This document shows positions 9,918 to 21,957 of a stretch of 64,000 bases of DNA, piece after piece; position 1 is the stretch's first letter; each line of letters starts with the position of its first letter. The translations under genes were made by a program, and so were the position numbers. This DNA is from Tenodera sinensis (taxonomy: Eukaryota > Arthropoda > Insecta > Mantodea > Mantidae), in the NCBI GenBank assembly GCA_030765045.1, contig CM060966.1:64646921-64710920 (forward strand), read 5' to 3'. A model generated the notes under the pieces. The model was given only the letters and a program-made list of their open reading frames with translations. It did no database searches and had not been told where the DNA came from.

Positions 9918-12900
9918 ATGGCTAACACAAGGAAAAATACCTATAACAAGAAAGCGTACAATAACACCGTCTTACTGAACTGCGTGCAGATTAACCTAAA
10001 ACACAGTAAAGCAGCGACTTACAACCTGGAAGATTTCATTGAAAAGAATAAAATAGACATAGCCTTTGTACAAGAACCCTACACAATAAATAATCAAGTT
10101 AAAGGGATTCCTCATAAATATAAAATTTTCAGCTGTGGAAACGGCACAAAGAGAGCTGTCATTGTGGTCACCAATAAAGAGATTGACGCTATTTTAATAA
10201 AGCAGCACTCAGACGGAGATAACGCAGTACTAGAAATCACCCGAGGCAATCTAACCTTAACAGCCGCTAGCAGCTATCTAGATATCAATGATGACATTAA
10301 TCAAAATATATTACAATTAGAAGCAATCACAGAATTCGCTAAAGGAAAGTTTTTATTAATGGCCATGGATAGTAATGCAAGGTCCAAGACTTGGCACGAC
10401 ACAATAACAAATAAGAGAGGGGAAAGGCTCGAAGAATTTGTAATAAGCAACAACCTACATATCATCAATGACAATATAGAGATAACAACGTTTGAGTCAT
10501 CCTTAGGTTCCATTAACATAGATTTAACAGTCACTAACAACAATATGCTGAAACTTATACATAACTGGATGTGCCTAGACGATGAAAACTGCTCCGACCA
10601 TAGGATGATTACATTCCAGATAAAATACAGAAATGATCAAATCAACCACAACAATTTCATAGGGACTAGATATATAGTCCGGGAAGAAAAGTACAACGAA
10701 TTTAACAATAAGTTTCTAGAAGAACTTAAGCTTGAATTCGGAGTACAAATAACAAGTAATGACATGGAACAAGTGGATGATATTCTACAGGGAATTGTGT
10801 CTATGGAAACAGATATAGAGAAAATAATATATAAATTTGAAGGAGCCATAACTGCAGCATGTCACAAATCCTTTAGAACATGTAAGCCAAGAAAGAAAGC
10901 TGCTGAACACAAACCAGTTCCATGGTGGTCACAGGAGTTGACAATAATGAGGAAGAAGACTACTGCAACCAGAAGAAGGTACCAAAAAATAAAATACAAC
11001 GAAAATGAGAGAGAAGGACGCAAGCAGCTATACACCCAAGAGAAAAGAAGATACGAGTCGTCAATTAAAAGGGCGAAATATGAGTCGTGGAAAAACTATT
11101 GTAATGTTACAACGACATCGAACCCGTGGAATGCAGTTTACAGATTGTCATCTGGGAAGATGAAACAAAACATTAACTTGTCAACCTTAAGGAAACCCGA
11201 TGGCACATATACCAGTGACTTGAAAGAGACTATGAGTGTCATGATGGATTTATTTGTGCCGATTGATGATGTGAAAGAGGACAATGATCACCACCGACAA
11301 ATCAGGCACAAAATAAAGGAACAATTAGAAACCCGGGATGATACTCCATTTGCAACAGCAGAAGTAGCCTCTATTATAGATAATATGAACACCAAAAAAG
11401 CTCCAGGAGAGAACGGCATCACTGCAGAGATACTTCGATTAGTGTTCAGACTAGTGCTCAAACTGATCACAGCTATATATAACGGCTGTCTAAGAAGAAC
11501 CTATTTCCCCAGTGCATGGAAACACGCTATAATTATACCAATTATTAAAGCCGGCAAAGAGAACTCCGATGAGGTAAGCAAATATAGGCCAATAAGCCTA
11601 TTAAATGTTCCAGCCAAAGTGTTAGAGAAACTTCTAATACAACGGATAATGCACCACATATATAGTAACAACCTTATGAACAATAACCAATTTGGTTTCA
11701 CACCACAAACTAGTACAGTCGACGCTCTGATGTACCTCAAACAAATAATCCTAGACATCCTAAAGAAAGGTCAACAAGCTGCCCTTATCAGCTTAGATGT
11801 TAAAGGTGCGTTTGATGCCGCATGGTGGCCTAGCATCCTGGCTTCATTGAGAGAGTTCAGTTGCCCACAGAACCTCTATGATCTCTCCAAAAGCTATTTT
11901 AATGGAAGGAGTGCTACTTTTTCAGCTAACAGCATATCCATAAAGAGGACAATCACCAAAGGATGTCCACAAGGTTCCTGTAGCGGTCCGGGTTTCTGGA
12001 ATATACATTATAACTCACTTCTGAATTTAGAATATAGTAAAAACACAAAGGTCATCGCCTTTGCAGACGATGTAATGTTGGTTATTAAAGGAAGTAACAA
12101 CCTTGAAATAGAAAATTACGCTAACATCGAATTGCAGAAAATATCGAGATGGGCCAGAGACAACAAAATCGTCTTCAATGAACAGAAGTCTACAGTGTTA
12201 GTAATTTCGAGAAGAAGACCATTGCCTGAGCGAGTACTCAAGATATACCTAAACAATAAGCAGTTACTACAGACAGAAAACTTAAAATATTTGGGCATAA
12301 TTATTGACCATAGACTCAACTTTACTCGGCATATAGAATACGTTAGCGAAAAAAGCATAAAACTAATTCATGCACTGGCCAAATCCGCAAAAATAAACTG
12401 GGGACTAAATAGTGATGTGATGAGAATTATATATAAAGGGGCTCTATTGCCCATTCTGACGTACGGGGCACCTGTATGGGCAGAAGCAATCAACAAAAGA
12501 TATAACAAACTCAAGCTACAAAGAGTCCAAAGACTTATTAACATAAAAATAACTAAAGCATATCGCACTACGTCATCTGAAGCACTATGCATTCTGTCAA
12601 AAAACACTCCCATAGGGATACATATTCGGGAGATTGCGAGATTATATGAAAGCAAGAAACGGAACCAGGAAGGAATTACGATTGATACAGCAGAGCATTA
12701 CGCAACGTGGCCTCATCCAGCAGAAATAATCAAGATCAAAGAGAAACCCAATGATAAACCCATTTAGTAGACATTTTCACTGATGGAAGTAAGGAAGATT
12801 CGGCAGTTGGATCCGGAATTGCTATATTCATAGACCAAGTACTAGTCCACCAACTACAATATAAATTACATAGTAGATGTTCTAACAATCAAGCAGAGCA

Positions 12901-13621
12901 GTTCGCAATTCTCAAAGCCCTAGAACAGCTTGAACATCTCCAACTACAGCATGTTCAAAAAACAGCTGCCGTACACACTGACAGCAGAATCACCCTTGAT
13001 TCATTACGGAACTCTAGCAACCATCTTCACCTTATTGAACAAATAAGAAAACAAATAAGGCAATTAGAAGCACACGGCTGGATTATCTACTTCACATGGG
13101 TCAAGGCTCACGTCGGAATTGAAGGGAACGAGCTGGCCGACCAATTGGCGAAACAGGCAGCGAACAACAAGGACCTACCAGTTAGTTTCGACAGGATACC
13201 CGTGAGTGACATCATGCGAAAGCTACATGAAGAAAGTGTGAATCAGTGGGAAAGTGAGTGGCGAAACACCAAAAATAGAGCAGTGACTAAATCTTATTTC
13301 CCTACAGTGGCAGATAGATTACGCCTTAAATTTCCACTTAATGGTAAAGTCACAACCTTCCTAACCGGACATGCCAGACTTAATTCTTACTTTTACAGAT
13401 TTAAGATAAAGGACTCTCCTATGTGCTCCTGTGAAACAGCAGAACAGACCGTAGTACACGTTTTATTTGAATGTCCAAAACTTGACAGAGAAAGAATCAA
13501 ATTCAAGAAAGCTATGTTAAACAAATATGGAAAATGGACATTCCAAGAACATAAATTAGTAACGGAATATACAACCGAATTTATTAAATATCTAAACACA
13601 ATAGACCTGGATAAACTCTAG
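9918..13621 (+). pseudogene. LINE ORF2 with a single frameshift between RT and RNase H, copy B
   Basis: Endonuclease, RT and RNase H polyprotein. The start at 9918 (MANTRKN) matches the ORF2 start of copy A (MAETHRK); an in-frame ATG at 9870 overlaps ORF1. Endonuclease has CVQINLKHS, FVQEPYT, AMDSNAR and NCSDHRM. RT has KKAPGENGI, YRPISLLN, ISLDVKGAFDAAWW, GCPQGSCSGPGFWN and FADDVMLV. The frame stops at 12765-12767, and the RNase H (FTDGSKE, NNQAEQFAIL, HTDSRI, VKAHVGIEGNELADQLA) continues in another frame to 13621. The break falls exactly in the RT-RNase H linker and is the only lesion visible. It could be a mutation, an assembly indel or, less likely, programmed frameshifting. Confidence 0.85.
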
Positions 13622-13757
13622 AGTGCAACTAACGATATCCCATAAGTAAAACTATGTCTTAGTAAATTTATTAAGCATGTACTATAATGGCATGTAGTAT
13701 TACGTTTTTTGTAATGGAACATGCTGAAAATAAAGAATGTTTATATATATAAAAAAA
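13622..13757 (+). other. 3' UTR of LINE copy B with terminal hairpin
   Basis: The 3' UTR begins TAGAGTGCAACTAACG and contains hairpin 13690-13724 (GCATG pairing with CATGC, ATTAC with GTAAT), AATAAA at 13730-13735 and a short A run before (TACA)n. A near-identical second copy of this stretch lies at 15679-15816. Confidence 0.8.
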
Positions 13758-13768
13758 TACATACATAC

Positions 13769-13799
<31 letters not shown>

Positions 13800-15678
13800 C
13801 ATACATACATACATACACACACACATACATACATACATACATACATACATACATACCTACCTACCTACCTACCTACCTACCTACCTACCTACCTACCTAC
13901 CTACCTACCTACCTACCTACCTACCTACCTACCTACCTACCTACCTACCTACCTACCTACCTACCTACCTACCTACCTACCTACCTACCTACCTACCTAC
14001 CTACCTACCTACCTACCTACCTACCTACCTACCTACCTACCTACCTACCTACCTACCTACCTACCTACCTACCTACCTACCTACCTACCTACCTACCTAC
14101 CTACCTACCTACCTACCTACCTACCTACCTACCTACCTACCTACCTACCTACCTACCTACCTACCTACCTACCTACCTACCTACCTACCTACCTACCTAC
14201 CTACCTACCTACCTACCTACCTACCTACCTACCTACCTACCTACCTACCTACCTACCTACCTACCTACCTACCTACCTACCTACCTACCTACCTACCTAC
14301 CTACCTACCTACCTACCTACCTACCTACCTACCTACCTACCTACCTACCTACCTACCTACCTACCTACCTACCTACCTACCTACCTACCTACCTACCTAC
14401 CTACCTACCTACCTACCTACCTACCTACCTACCTACCTACCTACCTACCTACCTACCTACCTACCTACCTACCTACCTACCTACCTACCTACCTACCTAC
14501 CTACCTACCTACCTACCTACCTACCTACCTACCTACCTACCTACCTACCTACCTACCTACCTACCTACCTACCTACCTACCTACCTACCTACCTACCTAC
14601 CTACCTACCTACCTACCTACCTACCTACCTACCTACCTACCTACCTACCTACCTACCTACCTACCTACCTACCTACCTACCTACCTACCTACCTACCTAC
14701 CTACCTACCTACCTACCTACCTACCTACCTACCTACCTACCTACCTACCTACCTACCTACCTACCTACCTACCTACCTACCTACCTACCTACCTACCTAC
14801 CTACCTACCTACCTACCTACCTACCTACCTACCTACCTACCTACCTACCTACCTACCTACCTACCTACCTACCTACCTACCTACCTACCTACCTACCTAC
14901 CTACCTACCTACCTACCTACCTACCTACCTACCTACCTACCTACCTACCTACCTACCTACCTACCTACCTACCTACCTACCTACCTACCTACCTACCTAC
15001 CTACCTACCTACCTACCTACCTACCTACCTACCTACCTACCTACCTACCTACCTACCTACCTACCTACCTACCTACCTACCTACCTACCTACCTACCTAC
15101 CTACCTACCTACCTACCTACCTACCTACCTACCTACCTACCTACCTACCTACCTACCTACCTACCTACCTACCTACCTACCTACCTACCTACCTACCTAC
15201 CTACCTACCTACCTACCTACCTACCTACCTACCTACCTACCTACCTACCTACCTACCTACCTACCTACCTACCTACCTACCTACCTACCTACCTACCTAC
15301 CTACCTACCTACCTACCTACCTACCTACCTACCTACCTACCTACCTACCTACCTACCTACCTACCTACCTACCTACCTACCTACCTACCTACCTACCTAC
15401 CTACCTACCTACCTACCTACCTACCTACCTACCTACCTACCTACCTACCTACCTACCTACCTACCTACCTACCTACCTACCTACCTACCTACCTACCTAC
15501 CTACCTACCTACCTACCTACCTACCTACCTACCTACCTACCTACCTACCTACCTACCTACCTACCTACCTACCTACCTACCTACCTACCTACCTACCTAC
15601 CTACCTACCTACCTACCTACCTACCTACCTACCTACCTACCTACCTACCTACCTACCTACCTACCTACATACATACAT
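13758..15678 (+). repeat. (TACA)n switching to a 1.8 kb (CTAC)n microsatellite
   Basis: TACA units (with one CTTA variant and a short CA tract) to about 13856, then apparently perfect (CCTA)n to about 15667, then a few TACA units again. The unit differs from the flanking repeat by a single A to C change. Confidence 0.98.
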
Positions 15679-15816
15679 CTAGAGTGCAACTAACGATATC
15701 CCATAAGTAAAACTATGTATTAGTATATTTATTAAGCATGTACTATAATGGCATGTAGTATTACGTTTTTTGTAATGGAACATGCCGAAAATAAAGAATG
15801 TTTATATTAAAAAAAA
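15679..15816 (+). mobile_element. Solitary 3' UTR of LINE family B
   Basis: About 130 bp starting TCTAGAGTGCAACTAACG. It is nearly identical to 13619-13757, including the hairpin (here GGCATG pairs perfectly with CATGCC), AATAAA and poly(A). It is either an extremely 5'-truncated insertion or a duplicate of the neighbouring 3' end made by repeat-mediated exchange. No coding sequence. Confidence 0.85.
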
Positions 15817-15869
15817 TACATACATACATACATACATACATACATACATACATACATACATACATACAT
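15817..15869 (+). repeat. (TACA)n microsatellite
   Basis: Short TACA tract between two LINE 3' fragments. Confidence 0.95.
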
Positions 15870-15930
15870 CCAATAACGATTCTACTGTAATCTCATATGT
15901 TCAATTATGTAAAACCATATGCATGTAGTA
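15870..15930 (+). mobile_element. 61-bp 3' UTR scrap of LINE family D
   Basis: It starts CCAATAACGATTCTACTG and matches 5122-5185 of the family D 3' UTR, but stops inside the first arm of the hairpin and passes straight into (TACA)n. The second hairpin arm, polyadenylation signal and poly(A) are gone. Confidence 0.8.
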
Positions 15931-16994
15931 TATACATACATACATACATACATACATACATACAGACACACACACACACATACATACATACATACATACA
16001 TACATACATACATACATACATACATACATACATACATACATACATACATACATACATACATACATACATACATACATACATACATACATACATACATACA
16101 TACATACATACATACATACATACATACATACATACATACATACATACATACATACATACATACATACATACATACATACATACATACATACATACATACA
16201 TACATACATACATACATACATACATACATACATACATACATACATACATACATACATACATACATACATACATACATACATACATACATACATACATACA
16301 TACATACATACATACATACATACATACATACATACATACATACATACATACATACATACATACATACATACATACATACATACATACATACATACATACA
16401 TACATACATACATACATACATACATACATACATACATACATACATACATACATACATACATACATACATACATACATACATACATACATACATACATACA
16501 TACATACATACATACATACATACATACATACATACATACATACATACATACATACATACATACATACATACATACATACATACATACATACATACATACA
16601 TACATACATACATACATACATACATACATACATACATACATACATACATACATACATACATACATACATACATACATACATACATACATACATACATACA
16701 TACATACATACATACATACATACATACATACATACATACATACATACATACATACATACATACATACATACATACATACATACATACATACATACATACA
16801 TACATACATACATACATACATACATACATACATACATACATACATACATACATACATACATACATACATACATACATACATACATACATACATACATACA
16901 TACATACATACATACATACATACATACATACATACATACATACGGACGGACGGACGGACGGACGGACGCACGCACGCACGCGCGCACACACACA
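15931..16994 (+). repeat. (TACA)n microsatellite grading into ACGG, ACGC and CA repeats
   Basis: About 1 kb of TACA with an embedded CAGACACACACACACA at 15962-15980. From 16942 the unit becomes ACGG (about six copies), then ACGC (about three), then CGCGCACACACACA. All units are one- or two-base variants of AC-containing tetramers. Confidence 0.97.
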
Positions 16995-17866
16995 TGTATT
17001 TATATACGTATTTATATTTATATACATATTTATATTTGTATTTATATACACATTTTATATACGTATATGTGTGAGATGTGAGATTTCGCTGTATAGGTAC
17101 ATACTACAGGGGGAAACTTATTCTACTGCAATTTTTCGAAATTCAACTATATGGGTACATTTACAACATTGCGACTCATTGATTTGGAATGCAACATTCA
17201 TCATTATTGCTTCGAATACGCAGGAAGGTCTTCCGACGACCGACTTAGAGTGTGAGCCGGAACTGACTCAAATCAAATCGAAATCATAAGCTGCTACAAG
17301 CCTTTTGCTGTGAGTGTTAAAGGTAAATGGTATAACATAAGTTATTGCATAAACTGAAATTATAGAACAAGAAGAGAGCTAAGTCGTTTTGAATTATTTA
17401 AAATTATGTTAAGAGATGAAGCAAGTAACTCACCCTGCTGTGGTAGAGGCGAAGCGCAACTGACAAAATTTGTCGCGACCTAATGACACACTAAACAGCT
17501 GACTTCCGTGAACCTCTCGGCAGGTAGGGCACTCCCGTATACGTCATAACAGAGTGCCACTAGCAGCCACTTTCACATTACTGCTGTTCGGGAAACTATA
17601 ATAACTTCTTGCAATGATGATATAGGATACCAGCTGAAATACCCGCCGTTGCCCGTGGTTTAACGATTTATCCCTACAACTTGTAGACCTAGGCTGCACA
17701 TGCACCGTAGCCTTGTGTTTCTTTGCAGACGTTAAACAAATATTACTTAATAGACTTAAACAAAGAGCTAAACAATTACACTATAAAGAACAAAAAATAA
17801 ACAAAATAAATAAGAGCACGGAGAATACACTGTGCAAATGCTTTGTTAACAATTACAAATACTACA
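16995..17866 (+). other. Anonymous noncoding sequence
   Basis: Starts with an AT-rich TATTTATAT-type stretch (16995-17060), then about 800 bp of mixed-composition DNA with no ORF, tRNA or repeat boundary that I can support. The segment around 17630-17670 (CCGCCGTTGCCCGTGG) has the look of a dispersed repeat, but I could not identify it. Confidence 0.5.
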
Positions 17867-20800
17867 GGAACGGATGGACGGATGGACGGATGGACGGATG
17901 GACGGATGGACGGATGGACGGATGGACGGATGGACGGATGGACGGATGGACGGATGGACGGATGGACGGATGGACGGATGGACGGATGGACGGATGGACG
18001 GATGGACGGATGGACGGATGGACGGATGGACGGATGGACGGATGGACGGATGGACGGATGGACGGATGGACGGATGGACGGATGGACGGATGGACGGATG
18101 GACGGATGGACGGATGGACGGATGGACGGATGGACGGATGGACGGATGGACGGATGGACGGATGGACGGATGGACGGATGGACGGATGGACGGATGGACG
18201 GATGGACGGATGGACGGATGGACGGATGGACGGATGGACGGATGGACGGATGGACGGATGGACGGATGGACGGATGGACGGATGGACGGATGGACGGATG
18301 GACGGATGGACGGATGGACGGATGGACGGATGGACGGATGGACGGATGGACGGATGATGGACGGATGGACGGATGGACGGATGGACGGATGGACGGATGG
18401 ACGGATGGACGGATGGACGGATGGACGGATGGACGGATGGACGGATGGACGGATGGACGGATGGACGGATGGACGGATGGACGGATGGACGGATGGACGG
18501 ATGGACGGATGGACGGATGGACGGATGGACGGATGGACGGATGGACGGATGGACGGATGGACGGATGGACGGATGGACGGATGGACGGATGGACGGATGG
18601 ACGGATGGACGGATGGACGGATGGACGGATGGACGGATGGACGGATGGACGGATGGACGGATGGACGGATGGACGGATGGACGGATGGACGGATGGACGG
18701 ATGGACGGATGGACGGATGGACGGATGGACGGATGGACGGATGGACGGATGGACGGATGGACGGATGGACGGATGGACGGATGGACGGATGGACGGATGG
18801 ACGGATGGACGGATGGACGGATGGACGGATGGACGGATGGACGGATGGACGGATGGACGGATGGACGGATGGACGGATGGACGGATGGACGGATGGACGG
18901 ATGGACGGATGGACGGATGGACGGATGGACGGATGGACGGATGGACGGATGGACGGATGGACGGATGGACGGATGGACGGATGGACGGATGGACGGATGG
19001 ACGGATGGACGGATGGACGGATGGACGGATGGACGGATGGACGGATGGACGGATGGACGGATGGACGGATGGACGGATGGACGGATGGACGGATGGACGG
19101 ATGGACGGATGGACGGATGGACGGATGGACGGATGGACGGATGGACGGATGGACGGATGGACGGATGGACGGATGGACGGATGGACGGATGGACGGATGG
19201 ACGGATGGACGGATGGACGGATGGACGGATGGACGGATGGACGGATGGACGGATGGACGGATGGACGGATGGACGGATGGACGGATGGACGGATGGACGG
19301 ATGGACGGATGGACGGATGGACGGATGGACGGATGGACGGATGACGGATGGACGGATGGACGGATGGACGGATGGACGGATGGACGGATGGACGGATGGA
19401 CGGATGGACGGATGGACGGATGGACGGATGGACGGATGGACGGATGGACGGATGGACGGATGGACGGATGGACGGATGGACGGATGGACGGATGGACGGA
19501 TGGACGGATGGACGGATGGACGGATGGACGGATGGACGGATGGACGGATGGACGGATGGACGGATGGACGGATGGACGGATGGACGGATGGACGGATGGA
19601 CGGATGGACGGATGGACGGATGGACGGATGGACGGATGGACGGATGGACGGATGGACGGATGGACGGATGGACGGATGGACGGATGGACGGATGGACGGA
19701 TGGACGGATGGACGGATGGACGGATGGACGGATGGACGGATGACGGATGGACGGATGGACGGATGGACGGATGGACGGATGGACGGATGGACGGATGGAC
19801 GGATGGACGGATGGACGGATGGACGGATGGACGGATGGACGGATGGACGGATGGACGGATGGACGGATGGACGGATGGACGGATGGACGGATGGACGGAT
19901 GGACGGATGGGACGGATGGACGGATGGACGGATGGACGGATGGACGGATGGACGGATGGACGGATGGACGGATGGACGGATGGACGGATGGACGGATGGA
20001 CGGATGGACGGATGGACGGATGGACGGATGGACGGATGGACGGATGGACGGATGGACGGATGGACGGATGGACGGATGGACGGATGGACGGATGGACGGA
20101 TGGACGGATGGACGGATGGACGGATGGACGGATGGACGGATGGACGGATGGACGGATGGACGGATGGACGGATGGACGGATGGACGGATGGACGGATGGA
20201 CGGATGGACGGATGGACGGATGGACGGATGGACGGATGGACGGATGGACGGATGGACGGATGGACGGATGGACGGATGGACGGATGGACGGATGGACGGA
20301 TGGACGGATGGACGGATGGACGGATGGACGGATGGACGGATGGACGGATGGACGGATGGACGGATGGACGGATGGACGGATGGACGGATGGACGGATGGA
20401 CGGATGGACGGATGGACGGATGGACGGATGGACGGATGGACGGATGGACGGATGGACGGATGACGGATGGACGGATGGACGGATGGACGGATGGACGGAT
20501 GGACGGATGGACGGATGGACGGATGGACGGATGGACGGATGGACGGATGGACGGATGGACGGATGGACGGATGGACGGATGGACGGATGGACGGATGGAC
20601 GGATGGACGGATGGACGGATGGACGGATGGACGGATGGACGGATGGACGGATGGACGGATGGACGGATGGACGGATGGACGGATGGACGGATGGACGGAT
20701 GGACGGATGGACGGATGGACGGATGGACGGATGGACGGATGGACGGATGGACGGATGGACGGATGGACGGATGGACGGATGGACGGATGGACGGATGGAC

Positions 20801-21271
20801 GGATGGACGGATGGACGGATGGACGGATGGACGGATGGACGGATGGACGGATGGACGGATGGACGGATGGACGGATGGACGGATGGACGGATGGACGGAT
20901 GGACGGATGGACGGATGGACGGATGGACGGATGGACGGATGGACGGATGGACGGATGGACGGATGGACGGATGGACGGATGGACGGATGGACGGATGGAC
21001 GGATGGACGGATGGACGGATGGACGGATGGACGGATGGACGGATGGACGGATGGACGGATGGACGGATGGACGGATGGACGGATGGACGGATGGACGGAT
21101 GGACGGATGGACGGATGGACGGATGGACGGATGGACGGATGGACGGATGGACGGATGGACGGATGGACGGATGGACGGATGGACGGATGGACGGATGGAC
21201 GGATGGACGGATGGACGGATGGACGGATGGACGGATGGACGGATGGACGGATGGACGGATGGACGGATGGA
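17867..21271 (+). repeat. Block 1: (GGACGGAT)n, 3.4 kb
   Basis: About 425 units, nearly perfect. Phase slips occur at about 18354 (GATGATGG), 19341, 19741 and 20461 (GATGACGG, one G lost each time) and 19909 (GATGGGACGG, one G gained). Confidence 0.95.
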
Positions 21272-21957
21272 CGCATGGACGCATGGACGCATGGACGCAT
21301 GGACGGAGGGACGCATGGACGGAGGGACGGAGGGACGGAGGAACGGAGGGACGGAGGGACGGAGGGACGGAGGGACGGAGGGACGGAGGGACGGAGGGAC
21401 GGAGGGACGGAGGGACGGAGGGACGGAGGGACGGAGGGACGGAGGGACGGAGGGACGGAGGGACGGAGGGACGGAGGGACGGAGGGACGGAGGGACGGAG
21501 GGACGGAGGGACGGAGGGACGGAGGGACGGAGGGACGGAGGGACGGAGGGACGGAGGGACGGAGGGACGGAGGGACGGAGGGACGGAGGGACGGAGGGAC
21601 GGAGGGACGGAGGGACGGAGGGACGGAGGGACGGAGGGACGGAGGGACGGAGGGACGGAGGGACGGAGGGACGGAGGGACGGAGGGACGGAGGGACGGAG
21701 GGACGGAGGGACGGAGGGACGGAGGGACGGAGGGACGGAGGGACGGAGGGACGGAGGGACGGAGGGACGGAGGGACGGACGGGCGGAGGGACGGACGGGC
21801 GGACGGGCGGACGGGCGGACGGGCGGACGGGCGGACGGGCGGACGGGCGGACGGGCGGACGGGCGGACGGGCGGACGGGCGGACGGGCGGACGGAGGGAC
21901 GGAGGGACGGACGGGCGGAGGGACGGACGGGCGGAGGGAGGGACGGGCGGAGGGAGG
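21272..21957 (+). repeat. Block 2: GGACGCAT transition, (GGACGGAG)n and mixed units
   Basis: Four GGACGCAT units, then about 450 bp of (GGACGGAG)n (21320-21777), then interleaved GGGCGGAC and GGACGGAG units. This zone is where two large homogeneous blocks meet. Confidence 0.93.

Larger units (their letters stand above)
8449..13757 (+). mobile_element. Waldo-like LINE copy B, full length (5.3 kb)
   Basis: The only copy in the stack with both ends visible. It has a 5' UTR starting GTTGGCGACGACGC at about 8449, ORF1 8809-9897, ORF2 9918-13621 (one frameshift), a 3' UTR with hairpin and AATAAA, and a short A run (13751-13757). It is framed by TACA repeats at both ends, as expected of a target-specific Waldo-like insertion. 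It belongs to a different family from A and C. Confidence 0.88.

Noticed and set aside
13758..15678. CRISPR-like or satellite array
   Set aside because: There are no spacers: the sequence is a pure 4-bp repeat in eukaryotic DNA.
16995..17866. A unique host exon upstream of the minisatellite
   Set aside because: No open frame longer than noise, no splice-site pattern and no recognisable protein motif.
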